Shown here piece after piece: positions 1 through 8,966 of a stretch of DNA of 64,000 nucleotides. Positions within the stretch are counted from its first letter, which is position 1; every line of letters starts with the position of its first letter. Origin of the DNA: an uncultured Candidatus Melainabacteria bacterium (lineage in GTDB: Bacteria; Cyanobacteriota; Vampirovibrionia; Gastranaerophilales; Gastranaerophilaceae); NCBI GenBank assembly GCA_932182025.1, contig CAKNXK010000010.1, positions 186,001 to 250,000 on the forward strand. The letters run 5' to 3'. The notes beneath the pieces were generated by a model. That model ran no database searches. It saw nothing but the letters and a program-made list of their open reading frames with translations, and was not told the origin of the DNA. Both the position numbers and the translations under genes were made by a program.

Positions 1-50
1 TAAAATGACCGAACAAGGTCAACGAAAGCAGGTAAATGTATGATTAATAT

Positions 51-263
51 CTAAAAATCAAACAACTCTTTAGGATGTGTATTTAATGCAATTGCAATCT
101 CAAAAAGTGTTTTTGAAGGAACATTGCATTCTGCACGCTCTATCATACCAATATAATTTCTACTCTTTCCAATAAGTTCTGCAAGTTTTTCTTGTGACAA
201 CTTCTTAGATTTTCGTAGAGACCTTATATTTTGACCCAACTTTTTTAGATATTTTTCAGGCAT
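51..263 (-). CDS. XRE-family helix-turn-helix regulator
   Basis: A 70-residue protein that is almost entirely one Cro/CI-type helix-turn-helix: the segment from about residue 9 to 65 reads as five helices, with LSQEKLAELIGKSRNYIGMI as the turn and recognition helix. Such single-domain proteins bind operator DNA as dimers. It is transcribed away from two small plus-strand genes that start at about 331, so it may control that divergent pair; no operator is obvious between them. The target and signal are unknown. Family assignment is firm, role is inferred. Confidence 0.8.
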   Translation of the reverse strand: MPEKYLKKLGQNIRSLRKSKKLSQEKLAELIGKSRNYIGMIERAECNVPSKTLFEIAIALNTHPKELFDF

Positions 264-330
264 AGTTTAATTTTGAAATTTAATTATACGATTTTCTACC
301 AAATGAGACTTGTCAAAAAATGGAAACAGC

Positions 331-561
331 ATGCAAAACCAAAATAAAATTGAAGCCATCAAATACTCTAAAGAATTATTACTTAGAGCTCATACGTACT
401 GCGGAGTTTTGGAAGACATGATATTATCACTCGATAACAGGCCATTTGACGAAGATTATATGAATATCCATTGGTCAGAAAGCATTTCTCATTTTATCTA
501 CAAACATTACCTTGAACTTGAAGCCTTATATGACAAGGAGATTATTGAATATGACACTTAG
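331..561 (+). CDS. small hypothetical protein
   Basis: A 76-residue acidic, helical protein from the ATG at 331; a TTG at 310 would add seven residues. I do not recognise the family. It has no signal peptide or membrane segment. Its last bases overlap the ATG of the next gene at 551, which suggests translational coupling. No good ribosome binding site is visible before either start, so the start is uncertain. It lies divergent to the XRE regulator at 51-263 and may belong with it to a small accessory cassette. Confidence 0.5.
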   Translation: MQNQNKIEAIKYSKELLLRAHTYCGVLEDMILSLDNRPFDEDYMNIHWSESISHFIYKHYLELEALYDKEIIEYDT

Positions 562-787
562 AATGCGCATGATGATTATGAAACAATTTGAAAATCTCAT
601 TAATACTCTTGAAGAAGCTGAAGAAGAACTAATCTCTATTTCAAATCTGGTTTCAATAAAAACTGATATTAACATCGCTAAAAACAGGGTTATATCTTTT
701 CGAAATAAAACCGTAAAAGAATTTGAGAAAAAATACAAAGAAAAACTAAAAAGATTAAAAGAAATTCGAAAAGCGCAAAAATCCTAG
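551..787 (+). CDS. small basic coiled-coil-like hypothetical protein
   Basis: A 78-residue protein starting at the ATG that overlaps the end of the preceding gene. The middle is acidic and helical (a run of Glu around residues 18-25) and the last 25 residues are very rich in Lys and Arg, which could bind nucleic acid or simply be a charged helix. No known domain is recognised. The overlapping start with its partner upstream supports real translation of both. Function unknown. Confidence 0.5.
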   Translation: MTLRMRMMIMKQFENLINTLEEAEEELISISNLVSIKTDINIAKNRVISFRNKTVKEFEKKYKEKLKRLKEIRKAQKS

Positions 788-804
788 GCTTGCGCTGGGA
801 AAGT

Positions 805-859
805 GCGAATGAGGAGTCTATCTTTCATATTATTTTTTCCATATTTACACCTCATTCGC
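805..859. terminator. inverted repeat between convergent genes
   Basis: GCGAATGAGG at 805-814 is the exact reverse complement of 850-859, with a 35-bp AT-rich spacer; outer flanks also pair imperfectly (AAGT against ACTTT). It sits between the convergent ends of the genes at 551-787 and 871-1383. It may be a bidirectional terminator, though there is no clean T-tract, or the relic of a mobile repeat. Confidence 0.35.
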
Positions 860-870
860 AATACTTTCCT

Positions 871-1383
871 CTATTCACCTGTGTCTAAATATATATTAAA
901 TTCCTCTTTTACATTCACGCTAGAAACTGTCAGAGCATAGTCTTCAACCCTGTAATACTTATTCTTTTGAGAAGGCACACTCAATTTATAATCTGCTTCA
1001 AATTTCGTCCATGCCTTATAAAAATCCTCTAAAGTGTTACATTCAAATCCCATACGTTTAGAAATCTTTTCAAACTCGCGCAGCTTAATCTCTTCAATAT
1101 CAATCCCGCAATTATAATCTGAAAAAGCTAACGCCGTAAACACGCCCGAATGACTTATGGAAAAATGTTTTGCTCCGCTTTTTAAAACAGGTTTTTTCCC
1201 ATCAAAAACAACTTCTCTGTCTTCTATCTTATAAAACTCTCTTAATACTCTGTCAACCATCAGATAAGAAAAACAATGTGCATTCCATTTTTCAGGATCA
1301 GAAATCTCTTTTTTCTGAAACTCTTTTAAAAGTTCCATGTGCACATTATCAGCATCTTTTATCTGAATAACAAAAATATCCAT
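871..1383 (-). CDS. 4'-phosphopantetheinyl transferase, Sfp type
   Basis: 170 residues. The protein moves the phosphopantetheine arm from coenzyme A to a serine of carrier proteins (ACP or peptide/polyketide carriers). Sfp/AcpT family signatures are visible in order: GKKPVL near residue 63, FSISHSG near 75, CGIDIEE near 93 (metal-binding Asp and Glu) and WTKFEADYK near 125 (the WxKxEAxxK motif). At 170 residues it is at the short end of the family, like minimal AcpT-like forms. Its ATG shares one base with the stop of fliI, so it is the last gene of the flagellar operon. The link with flagella is only positional; coaBC lies upstream and makes precursors of CoA. Confidence 0.85.
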   Translation of the reverse strand: MDIFVIQIKDADNVHMELLKEFQKKEISDPEKWNAHCFSYLMVDRVLREFYKIEDREVVFDGKKPVLKSGAKHFSISHSGVFTALAFSDYNCGIDIEEIKLREFEKISKRMGFECNTLEDFYKAWTKFEADYKLSVPSQKNKYYRVEDYALTVSSVNVKEEFNIYLDTGE

Positions 1384-2708
1384 TAAGCCATCCCCGAAAG
1401 TCTTCCAAGCTCTAACAAAGAGTTTACGATATTATCATACTCAATCTTTTCTTTGACAGTTTGTTTCAAAAATCCGTCAATCTGCCCCATTAGCGCGATT
1501 GCTTTATCACACACAGGGTCGGAACCGTTTACATAAGCTCCGATATTAATCAAATCCTCGTTTTTCGCATGCACAGCAAGTAAATTCCTGATAGCACCTG
1601 CAGCACGACGGTGTTCTTCTTGAGTAACATCTCCCATAACACGGCTTAAAGACTGCAATACATCAATTGCAGGGTAATGGTTTTTATGCGCCAGAGCACG
1701 TGAAAGCACAATATGACCGTCCAAAATACTTCTTGCCGTATCAGAAATCGGTTCATTAAAATCATCCCCTTCAACCAAAACCGTATAAAGTCCCGTAATC
1801 GTACCGTTTTCGGTTGTACCTGCTCTTTCCATAAGTTTTGGCATCATCGCAAAAACAGAAGGTGTATATCCTCTTGTAGCAGGAGGTTCTCCAATTGCAA
1901 GTCCGACTTCTCTTTGAGCCATTGCAATACGGGTAACAGAGTCAAGCATAAACAAAACATCCATACCTTTATCTCTAAAGTATTCTGCAATAGTTGTTGC
2001 AACAAACGCAGCCTTAATCTTAACCAAAGATGGCTGTTCAGAAGTTGCTGCAATAACAATTGAACGTTTCATACCTTCAGCGCCAAGGATTTCTTCAATA
2101 AACTCCTTAACCTCACGTCCGCGTTCACCAACAAGCGCAATAACATTCAAATCAGCAGAAGTATTCTTTGCCATCATACCGAGAGTTGTACTTTTACCGA
2201 CACCTGAACCTGCAAAAATCCCCATTCTTTGACCTTTGCCAACTGTTGCAAAACCATCAACCGATTTTATACCCAAAGCAAGCGGTTCAGAAATACGTTT
2301 TCGTTTCAAAGGATTTATTGCATCAGCCCTTGTAGAACGAAACTCTGAAAACCTTATATCTCCTAATGTATCAATAGGTCTTCCCAAGCCATCAAGAACT
2401 CTTCCTATTAATTGGTTTCCCACACCAATGTTCATTGCTCCGCCGGTATTCACAACATGCGCACCGGGGCGGATTCCATCAGGAGAGCCCAAAGGCATTA
2501 AAAGAATTTTATCTTTTTTAAACCCAACAACCTCAGCCATTGTAGGGACATCATTATAATCGTTATAGATATAACACAAGTCGCCAATAGAAGATTTTGG
2601 ACCGTCCGACTCAATTGTAAGTCCGATAATTTCAGTAATCTTGCCAATTTCTTTAATTGTTTTGGTTTTCTTTATTATGTCTAAATAATTATCTTTATTC
2701 CAGCTCAT
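1383..2708 (-). CDS. fliI: flagellar type III export ATPase FliI
   Basis: 441 residues, usual FliI length. It is the hexameric ATPase of the flagellar export gate, energising unfolding and entry of rod, hook and filament subunits. The F1-ATPase-like core is clear: Walker A GSGVGKST at about 167-174, then LVGERGREV and a Walker B region around LFMLDSVTR, and GEPPATRGYTPS. I chose the ATG inside the end of fliH (reading MSWNKDN) because it gives a normal N-terminus and translational coupling; an upstream in-frame start would add ten residues. It lies in the order fliF-fliG-fliH-fliI. Confidence 0.95.
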   Translation of the reverse strand: MSWNKDNYLDIIKKTKTIKEIGKITEIIGLTIESDGPKSSIGDLCYIYNDYNDVPTMAEVVGFKKDKILLMPLGSPDGIRPGAHVVNTGGAMNIGVGNQLIGRVLDGLGRPIDTLGDIRFSEFRSTRADAINPLKRKRISEPLALGIKSVDGFATVGKGQRMGIFAGSGVGKSTTLGMMAKNTSADLNVIALVGERGREVKEFIEEILGAEGMKRSIVIAATSEQPSLVKIKAAFVATTIAEYFRDKGMDVLFMLDSVTRIAMAQREVGLAIGEPPATRGYTPSVFAMMPKLMERAGTTENGTITGLYTVLVEGDDFNEPISDTARSILDGHIVLSRALAHKNHYPAIDVLQSLSRVMGDVTQEEHRRAAGAIRNLLAVHAKNEDLINIGAYVNGSDPVCDKAIALMGQIDGFLKQTVKEKIEYDNIVNSLLELGRLSGMA

Positions 2709-3444
2709 CACCGGCACCTGTAAGCATTTTTTGAGCAATTTCTTCTATCTGAACAGAAACTCTTGAATCTAATCTTGTATTAAGAGTTTCAACTATCACA
2801 CCGTCAGGTGAAACCGAAGCATCTTCAACAACTCTTATTGTTTCTAATTTTGGAACTTCTTCCCTAAAATTTGGAACCAGCGAGTTGATATTATCAACAA
2901 GTTCAGGATTTACTATAATAGTAATATTTTCTTTCTCATTAAGCTGTTTTATCGCATCAAGAGTAATATTTTTTAAAACATCTTCATCAAATCGTACATG
3001 ACAAACTTTATCAGCAATAGCACTTACCAACTCAACAATATCGAGTGTTGCAGAGTCGATAATGTTCTTTTTCATATCAAAAACACTTGATGACATTGTA
3101 TCCAAAGACTCCAATGCTTGATGCGCGTCATTTTGAAACTTATTAAGTCCGTCTTGCTCTCCTTGAGCAAAACCTTCTTGATAAGCCTGATTTTTAATTG
3201 CTTCGTATTCTTCCTTAGCTTTTTTTCTGGCGTCTTCAATAATACGTTGAGCTTCATTATTAGCAGTCTGAATAATTATTTGCGATTGATTTTCTGCACC
3301 GTCAATAATCTGCTGTGCTTTAGCATCGGTTTCCGCAATAATTTTCTTTACTTTTGCCTGTTGAACAGTAACATTTGACTGCTCAATAGGCAAAATATAA
3401 TTACTGCCTATTTGAATATCATCACTTTTAATTCTATTACTCAA
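2695..3444 (-). CDS. fliH: flagellar export stator FliH
   Basis: 249 residues. FliH dimers bind FliI and dock it at the C-ring and export gate. The N-terminal half (about 25-110) is a long charged coiled coil with alternating Ala, Glu and Lys, and the C-terminal half matches the FliH/V-ATPase subunit E-like globular domain, with the stretch VSPDGVIVET that is typical of the family. It overlaps fliG by eight bases upstream and fliI downstream, so the three are one coupled operon. Identification rests on domain shape plus position; position makes it secure. Confidence 0.9.
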   Translation of the reverse strand: MSNRIKSDDIQIGSNYILPIEQSNVTVQQAKVKKIIAETDAKAQQIIDGAENQSQIIIQTANNEAQRIIEDARKKAKEEYEAIKNQAYQEGFAQGEQDGLNKFQNDAHQALESLDTMSSSVFDMKKNIIDSATLDIVELVSAIADKVCHVRFDEDVLKNITLDAIKQLNEKENITIIVNPELVDNINSLVPNFREEVPKLETIRVVEDASVSPDGVIVETLNTRLDSRVSVQIEEIAQKMLTGAGDELE

Positions 3445-4486
3445 TTAATTCATCCTCAACGCTGGCTCTTGTAATAGTAATTTCACCGGTAGCCTCAAGT
3501 GTTCTGATAGCATTAACAATAGCAGTCTGTGCTTCCTGAACTTCTTTTGCACGAACAGGTCCAAGGTATTCCATATCATCTTTAAGCATTTGGCGAGCTC
3601 TTTCAGACATGTTTTTATAAACTTTATCTTTAATCTCTTCTTTAGTACCTTTAAGTGCAAGAGCAAGCTGTTTACTGTCAATTTCTCTAAGCAGCCTTTG
3701 AATACTTCTGTCGTCGAGTATGATAATATCTTCGAATACAAACATAAGGTCGCGAACTTCTTGAGCCATTTTTTGGTTCTCGATATCGAGCCATTCCATA
3801 ATATTTTTTTCTGTTCCTCTGTCGCAGCAGTTCAAGATATTTGCTAAAGACTCTACGCCGCCTGCATTTGAGAAATCCTGAACTAAAAGTGCAGAGAATT
3901 TTCTCTGTACAATATCTTCAATTGTAGAAAGAATTTCAGGATTAGTAGGGGTCATATCTGCTATTCTCATTGATACAACAGCTTGAACATCAGGAGGCAG
4001 AAATGCAAGCACCTGTGCAGCAAGTTCAGGCTTAACATAAGCCAAAATCAAAGCCAAAAGTTGAGGGTTTTCAGAAGAAAAAGTACTTGCAAGCTGTGAA
4101 GGGTCTGCTTCATTCAAGAAATAGAACGGGTTAGTGTTGACCATAGAGTTAACTTTTTCAAGCATTTGAGCAGCTTCGGCATCGCCGTAAGCTTGAGAAA
4201 GAAGTTGTTTAGCATAAGCCACCCCGCCCTGGGTAATATAGTTCTTAGCTTGAAAAACAGTTCTAAATTCTGATAAAACTTCATTCAAATCTTCATCAGA
4301 AACTTTACCAAGGTTAGCAATATCCAAAGTAATCTGTTCCAACAAATCTTCGTCTTTAATATTCTTCAAAATCTCGGAAGCAGTAGTTGGTCCAAGCGCA
4401 ATAAGAAGCGCTGCAACCTTTTGACTAGGTCGCTTAAAAACCTTCTTCTCTTCCTCTTTTGCTTTTTTTATATCTTCAATACCCAT
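3437..4486 (-). CDS. fliG: flagellar motor switch protein FliG
   Basis: 349 residues, full length. FliG forms the top of the C-ring: its N-domain holds the MS-ring protein FliF, its C-domain meets the stator and carries torque. Family features seen: an N-terminal KVAALLIALGPTTASEILK segment, the middle armadillo-like domain with the EHPQ-equivalent region (SSENPQLLALILAYVKPELA), and a C-terminal domain with DDRSIQRLLREIDSKQLALA, where charged torque-helix residues lie. It follows fliF by 125 bp; that gap holds a GC-rich hairpin (CGGGA/TCCCG near 4503-4515) and no gene. Confidence 0.95.
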   Translation of the reverse strand: MGIEDIKKAKEEEKKVFKRPSQKVAALLIALGPTTASEILKNIKDEDLLEQITLDIANLGKVSDEDLNEVLSEFRTVFQAKNYITQGGVAYAKQLLSQAYGDAEAAQMLEKVNSMVNTNPFYFLNEADPSQLASTFSSENPQLLALILAYVKPELAAQVLAFLPPDVQAVVSMRIADMTPTNPEILSTIEDIVQRKFSALLVQDFSNAGGVESLANILNCCDRGTEKNIMEWLDIENQKMAQEVRDLMFVFEDIIILDDRSIQRLLREIDSKQLALALKGTKEEIKDKVYKNMSERARQMLKDDMEYLGPVRAKEVQEAQTAIVNAIRTLEATGEITITRASVEDELIE

Positions 4487-4611
4487 ATTTTAACCTTTGG
4501 ACGGGAGACATCCCGCTAAACTACTAAATTAATTTTTTGCTTCCCAGTCTCCCTTTGAAACGGATTACTGGAGGGTTCACGCTGGTTGGGCCGGATGTCA
4601 GCCTACAAGCT

Positions 4612-6156
4612 TCATTCCCTTATGTATGATGTTAATAACTTTGCTGCGTCTTCTGGAGCAGCCATAATTGCTTCGTTCAATTCTGTGATATTTTGTTCTT
4701 TTTGAGATTGAAGTTCTTTTTTATTGAACTCAAGTCTTGGAGAACTATCACGCATTTCTTCTTCTTCAAGCAATCTTTGCTGCGGATCTTCTTGTGGTTT
4801 CTTTTCCAAAGCCGCAGGAGACGGAATTCTTGAAATAAAACCTTTCAGAATAAACAATGCAAAACATCCGAGAACAAGGACTACAATCAATGGTATTACA
4901 GAAGAGGTCAACATATAAATTGTTTGTTCTCTCTGATACTGTTTAGCCATTTCTTCATTTGCTTGTTTATCAATTGTAACACCTTCAAATTGAAGTCCGG
5001 AAACAGAAATCACATCACCTCTTGCGTAATCAACACCGGCTGCTGATAAAACAAGTTCTTTTATTTCCTCTTTTTCAGAATCAGTTAGGATTTTATTAAT
5101 CGCAACTGCAATCGACATGCGTTTAATAGTTCCCGGTGCATAAATTACCTGTTTAACCTCTTTGGTTACATTATAATTCATAGCAGTTTTCTGTTTAGAA
5201 TAATTAAGATTTCTTCTGTTAACATCTGCTGTGTTTGGCACATTATTCGGGTTTTCGTATGTTTCAACTTCTGTTTGAGAACTTACAAGAACACCTTCGC
5301 CTTTATCATTTGCAGGAATATAGCTTTCAATGGTAGCCTTTGCTGAATTAAAATCAATATCAGCATTAACCTGTACAGAAACATTTCCCTTACCAACAAT
5401 TTTTTCCAAAACATCAGAAACTTTTTTAGAAGTTTGTTTTTCAAGGTTTGACTTAAAACTTTCCATATCGGTTGAGTTCTTAGAAGTTTCATCTGACAAA
5501 CTGTTACCATTTTGGTCTGTAATAAAAACTTGTTCCGGAGTCATTCTTGGAACAGAATATGCAACTAGGTTTTTAATAGCTTTAACCTGTGCGCTTTTAA
5601 GTTTATATCCAGGTTCTAATACAAGCATTACAGAAGCCGTAGGTTTTTCGTCATTATCTTCAAAAATAGAACGTTCAGGTTCTGCAAGCTGAACTTTTGC
5701 ATACTTAATCCCTTGAATTTTTTCAATCGCACGGGTTATCTCACCCTGAAAAATTCTTTGTTTTGTTAATTTATTTTTAAAATCAGTTGAGCCTAAAGAC
5801 ATGTCGTCCAATAATTCAAATCCGCCATTACCGTCTTTGATTAAATCATTCTCAGCAACAAAGATACGCATATCATCTCTTGTATTAGAAGGAACAAGAA
5901 TTGTTTTCTTGTCTTCTGAAACCTTGTATTGATATCCGTTCTTTTTCATATTTTCAACAATGCTGATAGCATTAACTTCATTCAAATCCGAATATAAAAC
6001 AACCCAGTCCGGTTCCATAGCTTTTGAAAGGAAAAATGTAGCCGCAACAATCGTAACTACAATTAAACCGAGCATACCAAGTTTTTGCCCTTCATCTAAA
6101 CCATTCCAAAGTTTCTTTACATCGTTTGCCAGTAACGCAAAATAATTATTTTCCAT
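4612..6156 (-). CDS. fliF: flagellar MS-ring protein FliF
   Basis: 514 residues. FliF builds the membrane-embedded MS ring on which the motor and export gate assemble. A first membrane helix lies near residues 27-45 and a second near 435-457, bracketing the periplasmic ring-building domains that include the conserved block around DPDWVVLYSDL-like sequence and EGEITRAIEKIQGIKYAKVQLA. The short cytoplasmic tail ends in EDAAKLLTSYIRE, the FliG-binding helix. The gene is first of the four-gene flagellar run and is preceded by a duplicated leader element (6161-6262). Confidence 0.95.
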   Translation of the reverse strand: MENNYFALLANDVKKLWNGLDEGQKLGMLGLIVVTIVAATFFLSKAMEPDWVVLYSDLNEVNAISIVENMKKNGYQYKVSEDKKTILVPSNTRDDMRIFVAENDLIKDGNGGFELLDDMSLGSTDFKNKLTKQRIFQGEITRAIEKIQGIKYAKVQLAEPERSIFEDNDEKPTASVMLVLEPGYKLKSAQVKAIKNLVAYSVPRMTPEQVFITDQNGNSLSDETSKNSTDMESFKSNLEKQTSKKVSDVLEKIVGKGNVSVQVNADIDFNSAKATIESYIPANDKGEGVLVSSQTEVETYENPNNVPNTADVNRRNLNYSKQKTAMNYNVTKEVKQVIYAPGTIKRMSIAVAINKILTDSEKEEIKELVLSAAGVDYARGDVISVSGLQFEGVTIDKQANEEMAKQYQREQTIYMLTSSVIPLIVVLVLGCFALFILKGFISRIPSPAALEKKPQEDPQQRLLEEEEMRDSSPRLEFNKKELQSQKEQNITELNEAIMAAPEDAAKLLTSYIRE

Positions 6157-6160
6157 TTTT

Positions 6161-6262
6161 AACCTTTATATCAAGTTGTAGTCTTGCCTACGGGCTGGTT
6201 TTATTTACCTCAACCTTTATTTCAAGCTTGTAGTCTCACTTACAGACTAGTTTTCATTTACC
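6161..6262 (-). repeat. two tandem imperfect repeats in the fliF leader
   Basis: Two copies of a roughly 50-bp unit (6161-6209 and 6212-6262), both beginning AACCTTTAT and ending TTTACC, with a shared TTGTAGTCT core. The second contains the hairpin TAGTCT/AGACTA. They lie just upstream of the fliF start on its coding strand side, so they would be in the 5' leader of the flagellar mRNA. Role unknown; terminator/antiterminator or protein-binding repeats are possible. Confidence 0.5.
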
Positions 6263-6323
6263 CCCACTATAAATAATAACCCATAAGAAAACAAACTTCA
6301 AATTGTAAACTTTTTTTAATTAT

Positions 6324-6869
6324 CTAAATCTCAAAATATTCTGACTTGTTCAAAGTTCGTTCATTTCTGTAATAACTGTTCAAAAACTTAGCACGCTTTA
6401 TTATATTATACCATTCATCATAATTTCGCATAAAATCATCTTTATCTTTATTAATATAATGAACACTTACAACCACATCATGTGCTCTTGTCACCCTGAA
6501 AAATTCGCATTGAGCTTCAATATTCTTATAATCTTGAGTACATCTGCCAACAATAGCATCATTCGCAGTACTTCTAAGAGTTTTGTATTTGGCAGTCGGA
6601 TTAGTTTTCTGCATCATAGCAACATTATTATTCATAAACACGTTAATCGGATAGCCGGATTCATTGTAAGAATGCACTACAATAGTTCTTCGCCAATTAT
6701 TACTCGCCTGCCCGTTAGGAACATATTGCAAAATTGCTTCATTTGCCTTCTTTTTATAATAAGCCTTAACCCACATTTCACCTGCAGGATATTTAATAAT
6801 AATGGTTTCATAAGCCATTACACTTAGACAGACAAAAAACAGAAGACTAAATAAAAGGGCTTTTTTCAT
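6324..6869 (-). CDS. exported hypothetical protein
   Basis: 181 residues with a clear signal peptide: two Lys at the N-terminus, a hydrophobic run to about residue 17, and likely cleavage after VMA. The mature part is a small mixed domain with two Cys (near 110 and 121) that could form a disulfide. Family not recognised; the shape resembles periplasmic proteins with a PsbP/LpqN-like fold, which is a weak guess. The start overlaps the end of the NIF3-family gene, so the two are likely co-transcribed downstream of coaBC. Confidence 0.65.
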   Translation of the reverse strand: MKKALLFSLLFFVCLSVMAYETIIIKYPAGEMWVKAYYKKKANEAILQYVPNGQASNNWRRTIVVHSYNESGYPINVFMNNNVAMMQKTNPTAKYKTLRSTANDAIVGRCTQDYKNIEAQCEFFRVTRAHDVVVSVHYINKDKDDFMRNYDEWYNIIKRAKFLNSYYRNERTLNKSEYFEI

Positions 6870-7506
6870 CAGCTAAAACTCCATTATCTCCAACTTCCGT
6901 AATATCCTTTAAAAGCTGCGCTGCACCGATTTCACTATCAAAGTGTCCGATATCAAATATCACCTTCTCCGCTTCAACCGCCGTATGGAACTTCAAATCA
7001 CCTGTAACAAAAGCCTCACAAGGTGTTTCATCAATAAACTCACTTCCAGAACCTGCACAAAAACCTATTGTACGAATAGTTTTTACATCATAGTTATTAA
7101 CATATTTCATTGGAGAAAGAATTTTTCTCAATTCTTCTACCTCCATCGGCTGTTCCAACTCAACAATTCTTACAAATTCTCCCCAAGACTTACCCTGAAA
7201 ACCAAATTTTTTCAAAAGAATATCCGTTGTCCCGCCATTAGCTTTATCCAAATTAGTATGCGCGCAATACATATTAATTCTTCTATATTCTAAAGGCACA
7301 CAAAACAATGGATGATGCGAAATTATCATATCGCAGCCTTGTTCAAGCGCCTGACTAAAAACCTTAGGAGTAATAGTTAAAGCAAACATAATTTTATGAA
7401 CTTCTGACGACTCCAAATCAACAAGCCAACCACTTGCATCCCATTTTTCCTGAGTTGAAAGCGGTGCAAAGTCTTCAATCTTTTTTACTATTTCGTATTT
7501 ATTCAA
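6847..7506 (-). CDS. NIF3-like dinuclear metal centre protein (YqfO/YbgI family)
   Basis: 219 residues. NIF3 proteins are widespread hexameric proteins with a two-metal site and GTP-cyclohydrolase-like fold; their substrate is unsettled. Seen here: SHHPLF near residue 80 (paired metal-binding His), YCAHTNLDKANGG (His and Asp ligands), and a C-terminal VFDIGHFDSE with His and Glu ligands. I chose the TTG at 7506-7504 because GGAGAAAATC sits directly before it and it overlaps the coaBC stop; no ATG is available near a family-like N-terminus. The compact form lacks the inserted PII-like domain of longer members. Confidence 0.85.
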   Translation of the reverse strand: MNKYEIVKKIEDFAPLSTQEKWDASGWLVDLESSEVHKIMFALTITPKVFSQALEQGCDMIISHHPLFCVPLEYRRINMYCAHTNLDKANGGTTDILLKKFGFQGKSWGEFVRIVELEQPMEVEELRKILSPMKYVNNYDVKTIRTIGFCAGSGSEFIDETPCEAFVTGDLKFHTAVEAEKVIFDIGHFDSEIGAAQLLKDITEVGDNGVLADEKSPFI

Positions 7507-8665
7507 AGATTTTCTCCAAAATCTTACGCGCAATATTTTGTTTCGTATCTTTTTCAATATGACAAATATTTAAGCTTTTATCAAGAATGTAAACTTCGTT
7601 TAAATCACTTGAAAACCCGATATCCTTACGCGAAATATCATTTGCCACAAGAAAATCACAGCCTTTATTCCGTATTTTTGTCTTAGCATTTTCAAGAAGA
7701 TTTTCGCTTTCAGCACAAAAACCAACAATTTTTGCTTTAGAACCCGCCAGGCTCTTTAAAATATCAGGGTTTTTAACAAGCTCTAGACGAATACTGTCTT
7801 CTGATGTTTTTTTCATCTTTTGCTCTGAATAATTTGCCACACGATAATCCGCAACAGCAGCAGCCATAATCACACAATCTTGTTCTGAAAGTTCTGCATG
7901 AACAGCTTTTTCCATTTCTTGAGCTGATTCTGTAACAATATTTTTATAAGGCTTGTCCACCCCAAATGTTGAAACCAATGTAACATCAGCACCCATTTCG
8001 TGAGCACAATCCGCCAGCGCAATCCCCATTTTGCCTGATGAACAGTTAGAAATATATCTCACAGGATCGATTTTTTCCTTTGTTCCACCGGCTGTTATTA
8101 AGATTTTTTTTTCGCTTAAAACTTTATTTTGAGAAAGAATTCTTGAAACCTCTTCAAAAATATCTTCAACCTCAACCATTCTTCCTGCACCATTTGTACC
8201 GCATGCCAGATAACCAGTCTCCGGATTAAGAACATAACAACCATGGTTTTTTAATTTATTCAAGTTTTCTTGGACAAAAGGATTATTCCACATGTTAGTA
8301 TTCATAGCAGGTGCAAGTAAAATCGGGTTAGCAAAAGCACACGCAGTGGACAACAAAAGATTATCACAAATCCCGTTTGCTATTTTAGAAATCGTATTAG
8401 CCGTAGCCGGAGCAATCACAAAAATATCAGCTTCTGATAACGAAATGTGCTCAGGCTTATACTCATCAATTTCAAAATTATCAACATAAACCTCATTATT
8501 ACTTAAGGTTTGGAGCGTAAGTTTGGTTACAAACTGCAAAGCATTTGGCGTCACAACAACACGAACATTTGCTCTTGCTTTTCGAAAAAGCCTTATTAAA
8601 GAACAAATCTTATACGCTGCAATACCGCCTGTTATCCCTATTAAAATATTTTTATTTTCTAACAT
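7499..8665 (-). CDS. coaBC: bifunctional CoaBC (phosphopantothenoylcysteine synthetase/decarboxylase)
   Basis: 388 residues. The enzyme couples 4'-phosphopantothenate to cysteine and decarboxylates the product, two steps of coenzyme A synthesis. The N-terminal flavin-dependent CoaC half shows GITGGIAAYK near 10 and the APAMNTNMW active-site motif near 130; the CoaB half begins with KKILITAGGTKEKIDPVRYISN and contains the usual AAAVADYR. Either ATG (8665 or 8671) is possible; I prefer the inner one, as in MLENKNILIG. A TATAAT lies at 8672-8677 on this strand, so the mRNA may be nearly leaderless. Confidence 0.95.
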   Translation of the reverse strand: MLENKNILIGITGGIAAYKICSLIRLFRKARANVRVVVTPNALQFVTKLTLQTLSNNEVYVDNFEIDEYKPEHISLSEADIFVIAPATANTISKIANGICDNLLLSTACAFANPILLAPAMNTNMWNNPFVQENLNKLKNHGCYVLNPETGYLACGTNGAGRMVEVEDIFEEVSRILSQNKVLSEKKILITAGGTKEKIDPVRYISNCSSGKMGIALADCAHEMGADVTLVSTFGVDKPYKNIVTESAQEMEKAVHAELSEQDCVIMAAAVADYRVANYSEQKMKKTSEDSIRLELVKNPDILKSLAGSKAKIVGFCAESENLLENAKTKIRNKGCDFLVANDISRKDIGFSSDLNEVYILDKSLNICHIEKDTKQNIARKILEKIFE

Positions 8666-8708
8666 AATCATATTATAACGCAAAAAAACATAATCATTGT
8701 ATATACAC

Positions 8709-8736
8709 TTGAAATAAACCGTTTATATGATATAAT
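8709..8736 (+). promoter_or_regulatory. sigma-70-type promoter for the RHH gene
   Basis: TTGAAA at 8709-8714 and TATAAT at 8731-8736, 16 bp apart, followed by GGAGGG and the ATG at 8756. It is in the divergent gap between coaBC and the regulator. Confidence 0.6.
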
Positions 8737-8755
8737 AAATTTGATTGGAGGGAAT

Positions 8756-8944
8756 ATGGCACGAGTATTAATTTCAATGTCAAATGATTTTCTTAACAGA
8801 GTAGACAGTATCGCAACTTCTGAACAAAGAACAAGAAGTGAATTAATAAGAGAAGCTTTGCGCGTTTATATTAAACGTAATAAAATCGCAAACAATGTTA
8901 AAGCAGAAGAAAACGCAACATTATTAAATGAATTATTATCTTAA
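8756..8944 (+). CDS. ribbon-helix-helix DNA-binding protein (CopG/NikR N-domain type)
   Basis: 62 residues from the ATG that follows a strong GGAGGG site. The pattern VLISMSNDFLNRVDSIA, then RTRSELIREALRVYI, is the classic beta-strand, helix, helix of the ribbon-helix-helix fold; dimers place the beta strand in the DNA major groove. There is no second ligand domain. The PLP-enzyme gene starts 23 bp downstream, so this regulator may share its transcript or control it. It may instead be an unpaired antitoxin-like protein, but no toxin gene follows. Confidence 0.8.
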   Translation: MARVLISMSNDFLNRVDSIATSEQRTRSELIREALRVYIKRNKIANNVKAEENATLLNELLS

Positions 8945-8966
8945 TTTGTGATATAATCATTGTATT

